Source: Candolleomyces eurysporus (taxonomy: Eukaryota > Basidiomycota > Agaricomycetes > Agaricales > Psathyrellaceae). From it: a stretch of DNA of 20,658 bases. A model generated the notes under the pieces. It saw only the letters and a program-made list of their open reading frames with translations, was not told the DNA's origin and did no database searches. The position numbers were made by a program, and so were the translations under genes. Positions within the stretch are counted from its first letter, which is position 1; each line of letters begins with the position of its first letter. Location of the stretch: positions 1 through 20,658 of the forward strand of contig JANBPK010001155.1 in the NCBI GenBank assembly GCA_027579435.1. Direction: 5' to 3'. This document shows, in pieces, positions 10,018 to 19,778 of this stretch.

Positions 10018-11142
10018 TCACTGTAAAAACGCCAGTGAGTGTGGGAGGTGTCGAAGCTGTCTTTCGAATACTCACGAAGCCCAAAAACCTCATGATACGA
10101 GTGCCCAATGGCAACCGCAATCGCGCTGCTTCACTTGCCAGAGCTCTGAGTTTGTCCTTACGTGCTTGAGTTGAGGCTGAGCCCGACTCCTTAAGCAGCT
10201 CCTCCAGTTTTCGACGAAGCTCCTGAGCAGCGTCGGTGTTTTTGAGCTTCTTGCTTTTGTCGACTATTTGCTTTTGAATTGTTAGTATGACACCGTCGAT
10301 ATGGGAGTCAGCACGCCGCTTCAAGACAAGCTCGATAAGATCCCAGGCAGACTCCTTCGAGTTCCAGAGAGCCGTCATTTCTGCCTTGGTTTGAGGTGCT
10401 GATGCCGAGAGCATATCGCTCCAAAACGTATCCACAAGTTCCCGTTTTCGTTTTTCGCCGCTTTCTGATGGACATATGTCCCATCGGGTGGTCGCAAGGA
10501 TGACCTTCGAAAGACCCTGATTCCCACATATCTTTTGGAATACCTTGACGTTTGAGCGGTCATTGCGTGTCATCCGATTGGGGTAGATCGGATACATGTA
10601 AACGACGCCCCCGACCTTCATGCTGGAATCGTATCTGCTCACAGAAACATGAGTGATTGTCCAATCCTTGAAGGCCGAGGACGGACGAAGATGCAAGCCA
10701 GACCGCTATGCGGCGAAGAATCTCCGAGTCTGGTAGCTCGGTATCATCAAAACCCGGCGTATCCACCAGCACGATTCTTTGGCCACCAATTTGAAAGGCC
10801 TTCGCCAGCGACGAGTTGTTAGGCACGTCAATGAAGTAGTGCCCCAGCTCTCTGGTACAGGATTGGAACCCGTCGCTAACTGGTGCGTCCGATCTCCCAA
10901 GGACGTTATTTATGAACTAGCTGAGTCAGTGCGCTGATGGTACATGGTGTCGCATGCGGTGCTTACAGTACTTTTCCCGACGCCTGTCGGGCCCATAATC
11001 CTGAATCTCGTATCAGTATCTCTTCATTCATTTGAAGGAGAAGGGTATACGGAATCACGATATCGCTCTGTCTCCCTACACCTTTTGGCAGGTACACATC
11101 AGTATCGGCTCTGAGAAGGTCGAGACTGAATCCTCGGGGCAT
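10018..11142 (-). CDS. AIG1-like P-loop GTPase, copy 3
   Basis: Best-preserved paralog, 305 aa from ATG 11142 (MPRGFSLDLL). Exons: 11142-11051, 11000-10967 (34 nt), 10916-10687, 10634-10076, 10020-10018; introns of 50-55 nt, and the last exon supplies only the TGA. G1 GPTGVGKST is at residues 34-42, G2 SCT at 61-63, G3 DTPG at 94-97 and the G4-like TTRWD at 167-171. VGGVVYMYPIYPNRM (126-140) is a conserved family block. Residues from about 220 form a Lys/Glu-rich predicted coiled coil (TDAAQELRRKLEELLKES) followed by a basic helix and the end RFLGF. DTPGF with a C-terminal helical region fits AIG1/GIMAP-like or paraseptin-like GTPases. There is no signal peptide; a cytosolic site is inferred. 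It is probably functional as a nucleotide binder; its biological role is unknown. Confidence 0.88.
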
Positions 11143-11611
11143 GGCGGAAACGAGGAGAGAAAAGGTATAGGAGGAACGGGCACGCTACGGCGCCCATTAT
11201 ATTGTAAACGATGGTTCACAAGCGCAGGCAACGAGGCAGCCTAATGTCGTTCGAGCTGCGACACTTGACACGACCCAGGGAACTGGGCCTGCGCGTCCCA
11301 TTAGGCAATGAGGCGAGGCAACTTGAAGGTCGCCATGCCGCAGCCGAAATAGGACATCACCCTTCAAATCTCGATTGCTTTCATCCAAAGCCTCGATTAG
11401 GCTGTATCTTGAAGTTCATTCACAATTCATTCGGTAGGACAGAATGTGGTACCAGCACTCACCCTCCCTGGGTATTGCTCTCAGACTTGGAGCTGAGCGT
11501 CTGTGACATCACCGCTTCAAATTGGGCTGTGTCGGCCGTCCTCCGGAAATGTCCATATCTGGAGTCCCGAATCGGCAATGCACCAGTTGACCACTTAGGC
11601 CCACTCCGGCA
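11143..11611. other. spacer upstream of GTPase copy 3
   Basis: A 155-codon plus-strand ORF (11211-11678) runs across the left end of the pogo-like element, so it is not a conserved gene. The rest shows no supported gene. It contains the 5' flank of GTPase copy 3 and the insertion site of the transposon. Confidence 0.4.
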
Positions 11612-11613
11612 TA

Positions 11614-11710
11614 CTGTAGCGAACTGTATGGAGGCAACCGTAACGCATAACGGTGGCCTTCATGGTTGCCTATTTTGACAGGTGTAACGCGTAACGGTGG
11701 GTCGGTTGCC
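11614..11710 (+). repeat. left TIR and subterminal repeats of the pogo-like element
   Basis: The 26-bp TIR is followed by GTAACGCATAACGG (about 11639) and GTAACGCGTAACGG (about 11684), with GGTTGCC words between. The right end (16175-16294) has the same words in inverted arrangement. Such subterminal repeats are usual transposase-binding sites; that role is inferred here. Confidence 0.7.
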
Positions 11711-11784
11711 AAAATTTAATGGCCGAAAAATAGGGAGAAAATACGATTATTTTGGTGCCAAAATAGCTCTATCAGGGCTTAAAA

Positions 11785-14700
11785 CTATGATAAAACATTG
11801 CTCACCGTCTTTCCATCCATTGTGTAGGCCCAAATTGACTCCTGCTCACTGGTGGGGACCAGGGTGCCATCGAGTTCTCGGTCGATATGCTTGGCAGTAA
11901 CACAGTATTGATCCCCGAGCCCCGACTGAAATTCCACATGTCCTGGCTGAGGAGAATCGTGGTCTAGATCTGCAACCACCCGGGAAATTGGAATGTCAGT
12001 AGCATCTGGAATCCCATATGGGTCCATGTCTTGGTCCTCAGCTTGTAGCGTGGCATTACGCAGTGCCTCCCGACCAATCTTGGCTTTGATTTCGCTACGC
12101 AGAGTGGGGTCCTTTTCAAGATACTCCCAATAGGCAACCTTTGTCTTTCTACTGGTGAGACACTCCTCTATGAGGTTGAACTCCTTGACCATACACTTCT
12201 CCAATGTCTGTATTCTTTGTTAGCCAATATTTCCAAAAGTAGGCGCCAGGATGAACCCACACGACGAATTAAATCACGGCCATTGGCACCTTGCAAGTTT
12301 TCAAAGAGCTTGACGCTCGGATCTACGGACGCATTTCGCAGGGCGGGGAGTGATGTCGTAAATTTGATTTGAGTTGTTGTCAAGCCCTTGTCGAGTTGTT
12401 CCTTGTGAGATTTAACCAGATAATCGAGAGCCGCTTGCCGGATTGAATGCTTGATGACACGGTTCAATCCTACATCGGCTGGTTGCATGATACCAGTACC
12501 TGGTTATGGTTGATCAGTGGATGGGATAAACAAGAAGAAAAGCAAGTGTCTACGCACAGTTAGCTGGGACAAAAATCAAGAAAACATTTGGGAATTCTTT
12601 GAAGACGTAAGTGCGGAACTCTTCACTGATATGAACGGGGTAACAGTCAATGAAGAGGATCAATTTTTGATTTCCTGGTAGGTCATGAGATCTGATGTAT
12701 TCTTCGACCCATGGTTGCAAAATCTCTTTCATCCACTACATCAGACGCCATTAGCAAAACAAAACGAATTGAACGACAGCTGAACAATAATTCATACCTC
12801 CTTCATCGTCTTGAGAGTGCTAAAATGACTGGTGGTCTTGTTGCTGTTGGCCACTGTAAAATGAAACCCAAGCTCTAGGGCTCTTGCATGTCCTTTAGCC
12901 TCACCAGTCGGAAGCGAGCCTGCAGTTTTTCCTGCCCAGACCTGCTGAAAAGGAAGAATGTTGCCAGTGGGTGTACTGGCAACACAGAGCGTATAGGCAC
13001 GCTTTTCATCCTGGTGAGCAATAGAGACCTGCCGGGCTCCCTTTGTCTTGAAAGTACACTTCTTTGACATTAAAATGATGACTCTGGTCTGGTCCATGTT
13101 AATGATAAGACCAGGTGGGATATTATAGAGGTTGATAAGGTGCACAAGGCGAAATAAAGTGCGTTTGCATTGCTCAACTGCATCATCTGGCAGCTTTGCA
13201 GCAGCATGTGTACCTTGCCGGACACTCCAACCCATGACACTCTCCAAAAAATGACCAACGTATTGCTGAACAGTCTATCAGCTTGCAATCAGGAAGATAG
13301 CAATAATAAACATCTGCACACCTCGGTACATTTAAATTGAGCAAGCAAATGGGACTCGCATGTAGTGACAACAGCCAGAATGATGGACCGAGCAAGGAGG
13401 CGATCAACTGTCACACCAGCATCACGCAACCCCTGCAGCTGTCCCTTCACCTCCTCCACAATAGCGGGATACAGCGTCAACACGCCAACACAACCACTTC
13501 TTTTTAAAGATGCACCAGCCTCAACTTTCCATAGTGTCTTCTCTGACCACCCCCTCACCGGCAACTTCACCATCCACTTGCTTACAGTTCCCTTGTGCAA
13601 CCGCTTGAAGAACATTGGCCATTTGAGATTGAGGTGGAGGACGAGCAGCTGGGGTGAGAAGGCGACACAAGGGGCAATACGATCAATGATTGCCCACAAA
13701 AATGGGTTGAACCAGTTGATACGTTGGTGTTTTTCCTGTACCACCCTTTTCTTCTTCCCATTCTGTCCTTGCTTCCAGTTCTCGCCTGGTTGTGACAGTG
13801 CTGCAAGATTATCAACAATGGATGATGATATGGCAACTGAGCCACTGCTGTCGGTGAGGACAACTTCCCTTGTCATTGTCAAGGATGCTGGTGTTTCCAT
13901 GGCTTTCTCTGCTTGGTGTTTTGTGCAGAAGCGCTGCTGTCTCAGCCGGTTCGTCTCCTTTTCCCTCTCTCTTCTAGCTTTCTTCCTTCTAGCTTCTCGA
14001 ATGAGCCATGCTCCATAGTCTGTTCCCAGCATCTCCGTCACACGCTTTGTCTGCTGATGAGCCTCCTCAGCTGAGACCTTCTTTGCACCAAATTGGAATA
14101 GCATGGCCTGCTTTGTTTGCTGCACAAAGAACGAAGGTGGTGTATGGCCTGGATAGGAGCGGGGCTGGGGTACACCAGTTGCAGCCTTGCTTGATTCTGG
14201 CCGAGTCTCTGCCTTGCTGTCGCTAACAAGATCAATGACAGGTGCAGAAGCCATGGTTGTTTGGGGCTTCTTGCATGGATTTGAACCCTTTTGAGTGTTT
14301 TCTGCTTTGTCCATGCTGTGAGCTCTGATTTTGTCAGTTTCCAGGTTTTCAGCTATCAAAAGTGGACAAGGCCGTACCTTTTACCTGGGATTTTTGCACC
14401 AGCCCGCTCTGCTGCAGATATGAGCCTTTCAAGCCAGCATCGAAGGTGGCCGTTTGGTGAGTCTCTTTCAACTGGGTCTGCTTCTTTGGAAACTTTTCTG
14501 AACATTGCGATTAAGCCGTCATAGCATGGGCCTCATTGGTCAAGTGTAATGTCTGGCTGTTGGAAGGTCTTGAACGCAATCTCCAGGTTTCGGTTGAAGG
14601 CATAAAGTAGGCCCTCGTCTTTCACATCATCAGGGTCAAAGCCAAAGCTGTATGTTTGGCCTAGCAAGTTGACAGGCAGGGAAGTAGGTAGATGCTTCAA

Positions 14701-14863
14701 TAGGCTAGCAAGTCGAGTAATGCGAGTATTGAGCACCTGCGGTATTCCTCTCCTTGCCACGTCATCCAGCATTGTCCCTGTAGAGAAGTAATGAATGTAT
14801 TTTACTACTTGAAACTGGATTTCCACTACAACTTCTACTGGTGATAAGAGCACTAGCTGTCAT
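11785..14863 (-). pseudogene. pogo-like DDE transposase, one nonsense codon
   Basis: Transposase of the element at 11614-16294. Proposed exons: 14863-14839 (ATG, MTASALIT), 14777-14385, 14352-13322, 13274-12798, 12735-12558, 12499-12261, 12207-11785; this gives 922 codons in one frame with GT-AG introns of 61, 32, 47, 62, 58 and 53 nt. The DDE_1 catalytic core is clear: NMDQT (Asp about 544), LFIDCYPVH (Asp about 672) and the VPANCTGIMQPAD block that crosses an intron (Asp about 710). An Arg/Lys-rich region (EARRKKARREREKE) lies in the N-terminal half. One in-frame TGA (14535-14533) interrupts exon 2 where a CGA arginine is likely. The 32-nt intron is unusually short. If translation instead starts at the ATG near 14314, the protein lacks the nonsense codon and could still be active. 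A typical helix-turn-helix is not obvious by eye. Confidence 0.75.
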
Positions 14864-14873
14864 AATTGAGCGG

Positions 14874-16139
14874 TGATACGACTGTGCTTGTTTTAGCGAA
14901 TATAAGTTCAATTTTCGCGATAATAAACTATAAAGTTGACGCGGTCTGAGTCTCTAAGTACAAGAATGACTACGCTATTGATAAGGTTCACGCGGCTTGA
15001 GAAGGAAAAGAGTTAGTACTACGACTCTAGGGACACGAGAGTTGAAGCTACTCGAGGCTGTCAACTTGAAGCCGCCCCAGCTGTATTATACCCTGACCGG
15101 AGAAGCTACTTGAATTGACGCCGTGCTAAAAGTCAGGCGGCTCGACTCAAGCGGCTTCAGAAAGTCTTATACCTTTTACACACAACTGCCCGGACACTCA
15201 GGCAGCACGACCAGAGGGTCTAGGAATCAGGCGGCTTCACATTAATCGAGTACGAGTGTTGGAGCGGCACAAAGGGTCTTTCGAAACGACGAAGTCCATG
15301 GCTGGTGGCGCGGCTGGGTGGCGGTGATAAACTCCGACGCAGCGCGAGGAACTGAAGCGGCTCGAGGCTGAGTCAAGGGAATGACCAGACCGACCGTTGG
15401 CATTGGGTGAAAAGGTGCAGGTGATGCCGGGTGAGGCAACCGTACCTGTCCAAGCGGCTTGAGACTAGCAACGAGAGTAGGGGACGCGGAGGCAAGGATG
15501 CCCGTCCACTCTCGATCATCAGTCGGCATCTCACGCGGCTTCACCAGAAGGAAATGGTGATCTAAATTTGGCGTCCAGAGGCGCGCCTGACTTGCGCGGC
15601 TACAATCTTGGCACGGCCTCTACCAATACCTGGTTCTATTTTCTCTTTATCTTTTGCTTGGACTCTTATTATTGGCTATGAGCTTATCTATCACATGTGT
15701 CTCTCTATCTATTTTTATGCGGCTCGAAGTAGTATATATACACGCTAACTACTGACTCAAGCGGCATCATCGTATCATTGTTGTTTTATCTTTACTTGCG
15801 TTTATCGATGAATCTATCGAGCTTTTCTGCTTATATTTCACACGGCGTGAACTATCAGTTGCATTGGAACTTAGGAATTTAAGCGGTCATAAGGCTTGAC
15901 TACTTGAGAATAGGAACCTTACTAGCTGTACACTAGGGTACTTCTAGTTTCTGTGGAGTGTATCAAAGAGAGAACTAGAGAACATAGTATTCTTAATTCA
16001 ATCTATAACCCCCACAAACTCGCACTTTGACTTTCGTGCGGCCTGACTCTCACACTGCGTGACTACACACAGCTTGTATACAGGTTGTGGTTGGTGTTTT
16101 GTGTGTGTGTTTCTGAGCTCGGCAGCACCGATCACATCA
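14874..16139 (+). mobile_element. solo LTR, copy A
   Basis: This 1,266-bp unit starts TGATACGAC, ends GATCACATCA and is flanked by the direct repeat GCGG (14870-14873, 16140-16143; AGCGG if the terminal A is counted to the duplication). TG...CA ends with a 4-5-bp duplication and no coding region fit a solo LTR. Its partner in opposite orientation is at 18504-19778, about 93% similar where I compared it by eye. A TATATATA box lies at 15733-15740. It carries many copies of GCGGCT(T/C)(G/C)A. It sits inside the pogo-like element, 10 bp upstream of the transposase ATG. The 100-codon minus-strand ORF at 15242-15544 lies inside the LTR and is probably chance. Confidence 0.8.
15733..15740 (+). promoter_or_regulatory. 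possible LTR TATA box (copy A)
   Basis: TATATATA is conserved in both LTR copies (also 18909-18916). A promoter role is inferred from its position within an LTR. Confidence 0.35.
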
Positions 16140-16174
16140 GCGGAACAGCCACGAGGTGACCCCCCTCGCTCAGA

Positions 16175-16294
16175 AATATTGGTTGCCTAATTTCCATCTT
16201 GTAACGCGTAACGCCCCCCCCCGGTTGCCGAATCTGACACTGAGGGGGGGGCGTAACGGTCCAAAATTGGTTGCCTCCATACAGTTTGCTACAG
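16175..16294 (-). repeat. right TIR and subterminal repeats of the pogo-like element
   Basis: Contains GGTTGCC at about 16180, 16224 and 16269, GTAACGCGTAACG near 16201, long C and G runs, and the inverted 26-bp TIR at 16269-16294. It mirrors the left end. The small minus-strand ORF here (16132-16317) is only translated TIR. Confidence 0.7.
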
Positions 16295-16296
16295 TA

Positions 16297-17155
16297 CGCC
16301 TTCAATTTTGCATCCAACGCTGAACGTAATCGAGCAATAGGAACAACAAAGGCAGGTAAAATTCAGGAAGCTTCATGAATCCAGAACAACTGCCAAAGCT
16401 AGAGGTGCCTAAGAGCTGCACTGCCTGAGGATACTCGCAAAAAGAAAGGCAAGGGGCAAGTTCATACCCCAAATTGCAGTCTTGATGAAAATTGGTTGCT
16501 CTCTGGCAAGTTCATGCTAAAGGCAGGGCTGCAGGTTGAAGGGCGAATTGGTGGAGGATTCTCAACGCTTCTCATGTTCCATGGCCACTGATTCTCAAAG
16601 GAGCAACACAGCTGTCCTTGTCCTCTCAAATCTGCCCATGGATTGCAATGCTGACCCCGCAAGGGTGCAAATNGGGGGGAATGTGAGTTCCCCGCTCTAA
16701 ACACTACACGCTCGCTTTCACCCCCACTGCTAGGACCCAACTTTTCTGTGGTCTGCAAGACACGTGCAAACGGATCCAAAAAACCTTGAGTTCCGAAAAA
16801 CCTCTTGCAATGCGCAAAGATTATTTACGTATTGCAAGCTGCAAAAGATGAATAATTGCATTTTGCATCACATCTTGGCCCAATGCAGAATAGTATCAAC
16901 ATTTTTTAATTAAAGGACGTGTTTTCCAATGATTTTGCCAAATGCAGAACAATCGGATCCCAGCAGTGCCTACAGACAGTTGGTTTCTTGCAAAATGTGA
17001 CTGTGGCTGTCAATGATCCCAGCATTCAGAGCCCTGGTTCTGCAATGCTTGTTTAGGAAAGGACCCCAATGAGATCACATTACACGCAAGACCAGGACTG
17101 TCAAACATTGGGTTATAAGTCAAACGTGGCCATTGTTCTTCTCCACAACCTTGCC
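16297..17155. other. region between the pogo-like and hAT-type elements, no supported gene
   Basis: A 105-codon minus frame (16462-16779) spans the N at 16673 and has no convincing composition. The plus strand reads a short protein-like stretch (GKFMLKAGLQVEGRIGGGFS, about 16505-16565) broken by stops, which looks like an old decayed coding remnant. From 16790 to 16950 the DNA is A/T-rich with repeated TTGCA and AATGCAGAA words. Confidence 0.35.
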
Positions 17156-17163
17156 TTCTGTTG

Positions 17164-17865
17164 GGTTTTCCATCCATAGTACTGGGTATCAAAAGAACGA
17201 AAATAAATAAAATAAATAATAAATAAAGAAATCCATAGAGGATATGCAAGAATTTGAGTGACAAGTGGGTGGTGGTCTCGAGGTAATAGAAACAGTACCA
17301 CATAATGCCAGGGTCAGATATTGCCTAAATCTCGTCGGTGTAACACTTTTTTTGCCTCTAAATTCACTAAAATCAAGCAAAAATCAGTCAAAATTTCGGC
17401 CCTGCAGGCCATCAGTGAATGAACAGGTAACTATACACACCTCTGTTGCTTAACGGTGCGAACCACAAAATATGGTGCTTCCAAGTCTGTTCTACCATAC
17501 AGTCCAGTACACTATGCAACAAGACGCAACGAGGCTCACGGCTGCGGCAAGGTTCGGTAGTGGAAAATAATTTAGAGGGCGTGGCTGTGTTGGCAGCTAG
17601 CAGCAGCTAGCAGGACGCACGGGCCAAGTGCTACCTGCCATAGGGGTGGGAAACTTGACTAAAGTCAACTTTGGGGTCCTCCTCCTTTGTTTCTGGGAGA
17701 TATAAAATATGAGATAGGTAGAGGAGAATTCATTCTCACTTTGAGGAGGGTTAATCTACAGAAAATAAATGTGCACTTGTGGAGAGAGCAGTTGCAACCT
17801 TCCGGCTCAACCATTTCTGGAAGTTGCCGGGCAGCTAGCATACCCAGTACTATGGACGGTAAACC
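17164..17865. mobile_element. hAT-type non-autonomous element (702 bp)
   Basis: Termini GGTTTTCCATCCATAGTACT... (17164-17189) and the inverted right end (17840-17865) match at 24 of 26 positions. Perfect 8-bp direct repeats TTCTGTTG flank the element (17156-17163, 17866-17873), the typical hAT duplication. Inside there is no transposase; an A/T-rich AAATAAAT stretch lies near 17200-17230. It ends about 40 bp before the readable coding part of GTPase copy 4 and may have separated that gene from its start. Confidence 0.85.
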
Positions 17866-18503
17866 TTCTGTTGCTCTCTATTGACAAGTGAACTGTGCCA
17901 GCCTCNAAAAAAAATCGATAAGTTGCGTGGGCCGGATGACACCTCTGTGGAGGAAGATGACGCCCATGAAGATGACATTGTGATCCTGTACATACGTTCT
18001 CTCTTGCTTCTCGATATATACCAGCGAGGACTGATCAAGACCGAAGTGTAATGGGCCCAACAGGGGTAGGAAAGAGTACGGTAAGAGTGTTGGTACGGAA
18101 TGCATGTATGGATCTGACAGAGTTTCTTGAAGTTCATCAACAACCTTGCGAATAAGGATGTCACCAAGGTTAGCGACAGCTGTTTGACATGCACTACCTC
18201 CGTCCGACACTATTTCGTGAATATCCCTCAGGAATTCATGGATAAGCCTGGCCGACTGGTTCTGGTTGATACGCCAGCCTTCAATGACCCGACCATGTCT
18301 CCAGTGGAGAGCCTTTGTAGCATTGCTTGGTGGCTTGCCTCCTCGTACGTCCCATCTTCTAGTATCACCATATAGAATTCCTTGAAAGGTGATCAGATAT
18401 AGTGCAAAGAAATGGCATGTTGGAGGCACAATCTACATGCAATCCGCCTACCCCCACTGCGTGGGGAGGAGCAATATCTCAGATCTTCAGGTCTTTCGGG
18501 CGA

Positions 18504-19778
18504 TGATGAGATCGGTGCTGCCGAGCTCAGAAACACACACACAAAACACCAACCACAACCTGTATACAAGCTGTGTATAGTCACGCGGTGTGAGAGTCAG
18601 GCTGCACGAAGTCAAAGTGCGAGTTTGTGGGGGTTATAGAGTGAATTAAGAATACTAAGTTCTCTGGTTCTCTCCTTGATACACTCCACAGAAACTAGAG
18701 GTACCCTAGTGTACAGCTAGTGAGATTCCTATTCCCAAGTAGTCAAGCCTTATGACCGCTTAAGTTCCTAAGATCCAAGATAAAACTGATAGTTCACGCC
18801 GTCTGAAGTATGAGCAGAAAAACTTGATAGATTCGTCGATAAACGCAAGTAAAGATAAAAAAAAACAACAATGATACAATGATGCCGCTCGAGTCAGTAG
18901 TTAGCGTGTATATATACTACTTCGAGCCACGTAAAAATAGATAGAAAGACACATGTGATAGATAAGTTCATAGCCAATAATAAAAGTCCAAGCAAAAGAT
19001 AAGAGAAAATAGAACCGGGTATTGGTAGAGGCCAGGCCAATATTGTAGCCGCGCGAGTCAGGCGCGCCTCTGGACGCCAAATTTAGATCACCATTTCCTT
19101 TCTGGTGAAGCCGCGTGAGATGCCGACTGATGATCGAGAGTGGCCCGACTGATGATCGAGAGTGGACGGGCATCCTTGCTCCGCGTCCCCTACTCTCGTT
19201 GCTAGTCTCAAGCTGCTTGGACAGGTACGGTTGCCTCGCCCAGCATCACCTGCACCTTTTTCCCCGATGCCAACGGTCGGTCTGGTCATTCCCTTGACTC
19301 AGGACTCGAGCCGCGTCGGAGTTTATCACAGCCACCCAGCCGCGCCACTGGCCATGGACTTCATCGTTTCGAAAGACCCTTTGTGCCGCTCCAGCACTCG
19401 TACTCGATTAATGTGAAGCCGCCTGATTCCTAGACCTCTGGTCGTGCCGCCTGAGTGTCCGGGCAATTGCGCGTAAAAGGTATAAGACTTTCTGAAGCCG
19501 CTTGAGTCAAGCCACCTGACTTTTAGCACGGCGTCAATTCAAGTAGCTTCTCCAGTCAGGGTATAATACAACTGGGGCGGCTTCAAGTTGACAGCCTCGA
19601 GTAGCTTCAACTCTCGTGTCCCTAGAGCCATAGTACTAACTCTTTTCCTTCTCCAGCCGTGTGAACCTTATCGATAGCGTAGTTATTCTTGTACTTAGAG
19701 ACTCAGACCGCGTCATCTTTATAGTTTATTATCACGAAAATTGAACTTATATTCGCTAAAACAAACACGGTCGTATCA
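18504..19778 (-). mobile_element. solo LTR, copy B, inserted in GTPase copy 4
   Basis: The reverse complement of this 1,275-bp unit matches LTR copy A along its whole length with scattered differences, mostly transitions. Plus-strand ends are TGATGAGATC and GTCGTATCA. Flanks are GCGA (18500-18503) and GCAA (19779-19782), or GCGAT/GCAAT, a target duplication with one mutation. It contains a 22-bp tandem duplication at 19124-19167 that copy A lacks. It interrupts exon 4 of GTPase copy 4 in antisense orientation. Confidence 0.85.
19124..19167. repeat. 22-bp tandem duplication in LTR copy B
   Basis: CGACTGATGATCGAGAGTGG plus two bases occurs twice in a row; LTR copy A has a single copy at the matching place. 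It is a private mutation of copy B. Confidence 0.75.

Larger units (their letters stand above)
11614..16294. mobile_element. pogo-like (Tc1/mariner superfamily) DNA transposon
   Basis: The termini CTGTAGCGAACTGTATGGAG... (11614-11639) and its inverted partner (16269-16294) are 26 bp long with one mismatch, and are flanked by TA on both sides (11612-11613, 16295-16296). TA duplication and a DDE transposase of the pogo/DDE_1 kind agree. Subterminal regions repeat GGTTGCC/GGCAACC and the palindromic word GTAACGCGTAACG several times on both sides. The element is 4,681 bp, but 1,270 bp of that is a later solo LTR insertion with its duplication, so the original was about 3.4 kb. It carries one recognisable gene, the transposase. 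Confidence 0.85.

Noticed and set aside
11211..11678. 155-codon plus-strand ORF
   Set aside because: It crosses the left end of the pogo-like element and includes its TIR, so it cannot be an old conserved gene.
13365..14018. 217-codon plus-strand ORF
   Set aside because: It is antisense to transposase exon 3, whose frame joins the DDE core through consistent splice sites.
15242..15544. 100-codon ORF in LTR copy A (a related ORF occurs in copy B at 19162-19416)
   Set aside because: Both lie inside the LTR; the frames diverge between copies and no domain is visible.
14874..19778. One large transposon with 1.27-kb terminal inverted repeats
   Set aside because: Each arm has its own flanking duplication, and one end of the unit lies inside the pogo-like element while the other lies inside a GTPase gene.
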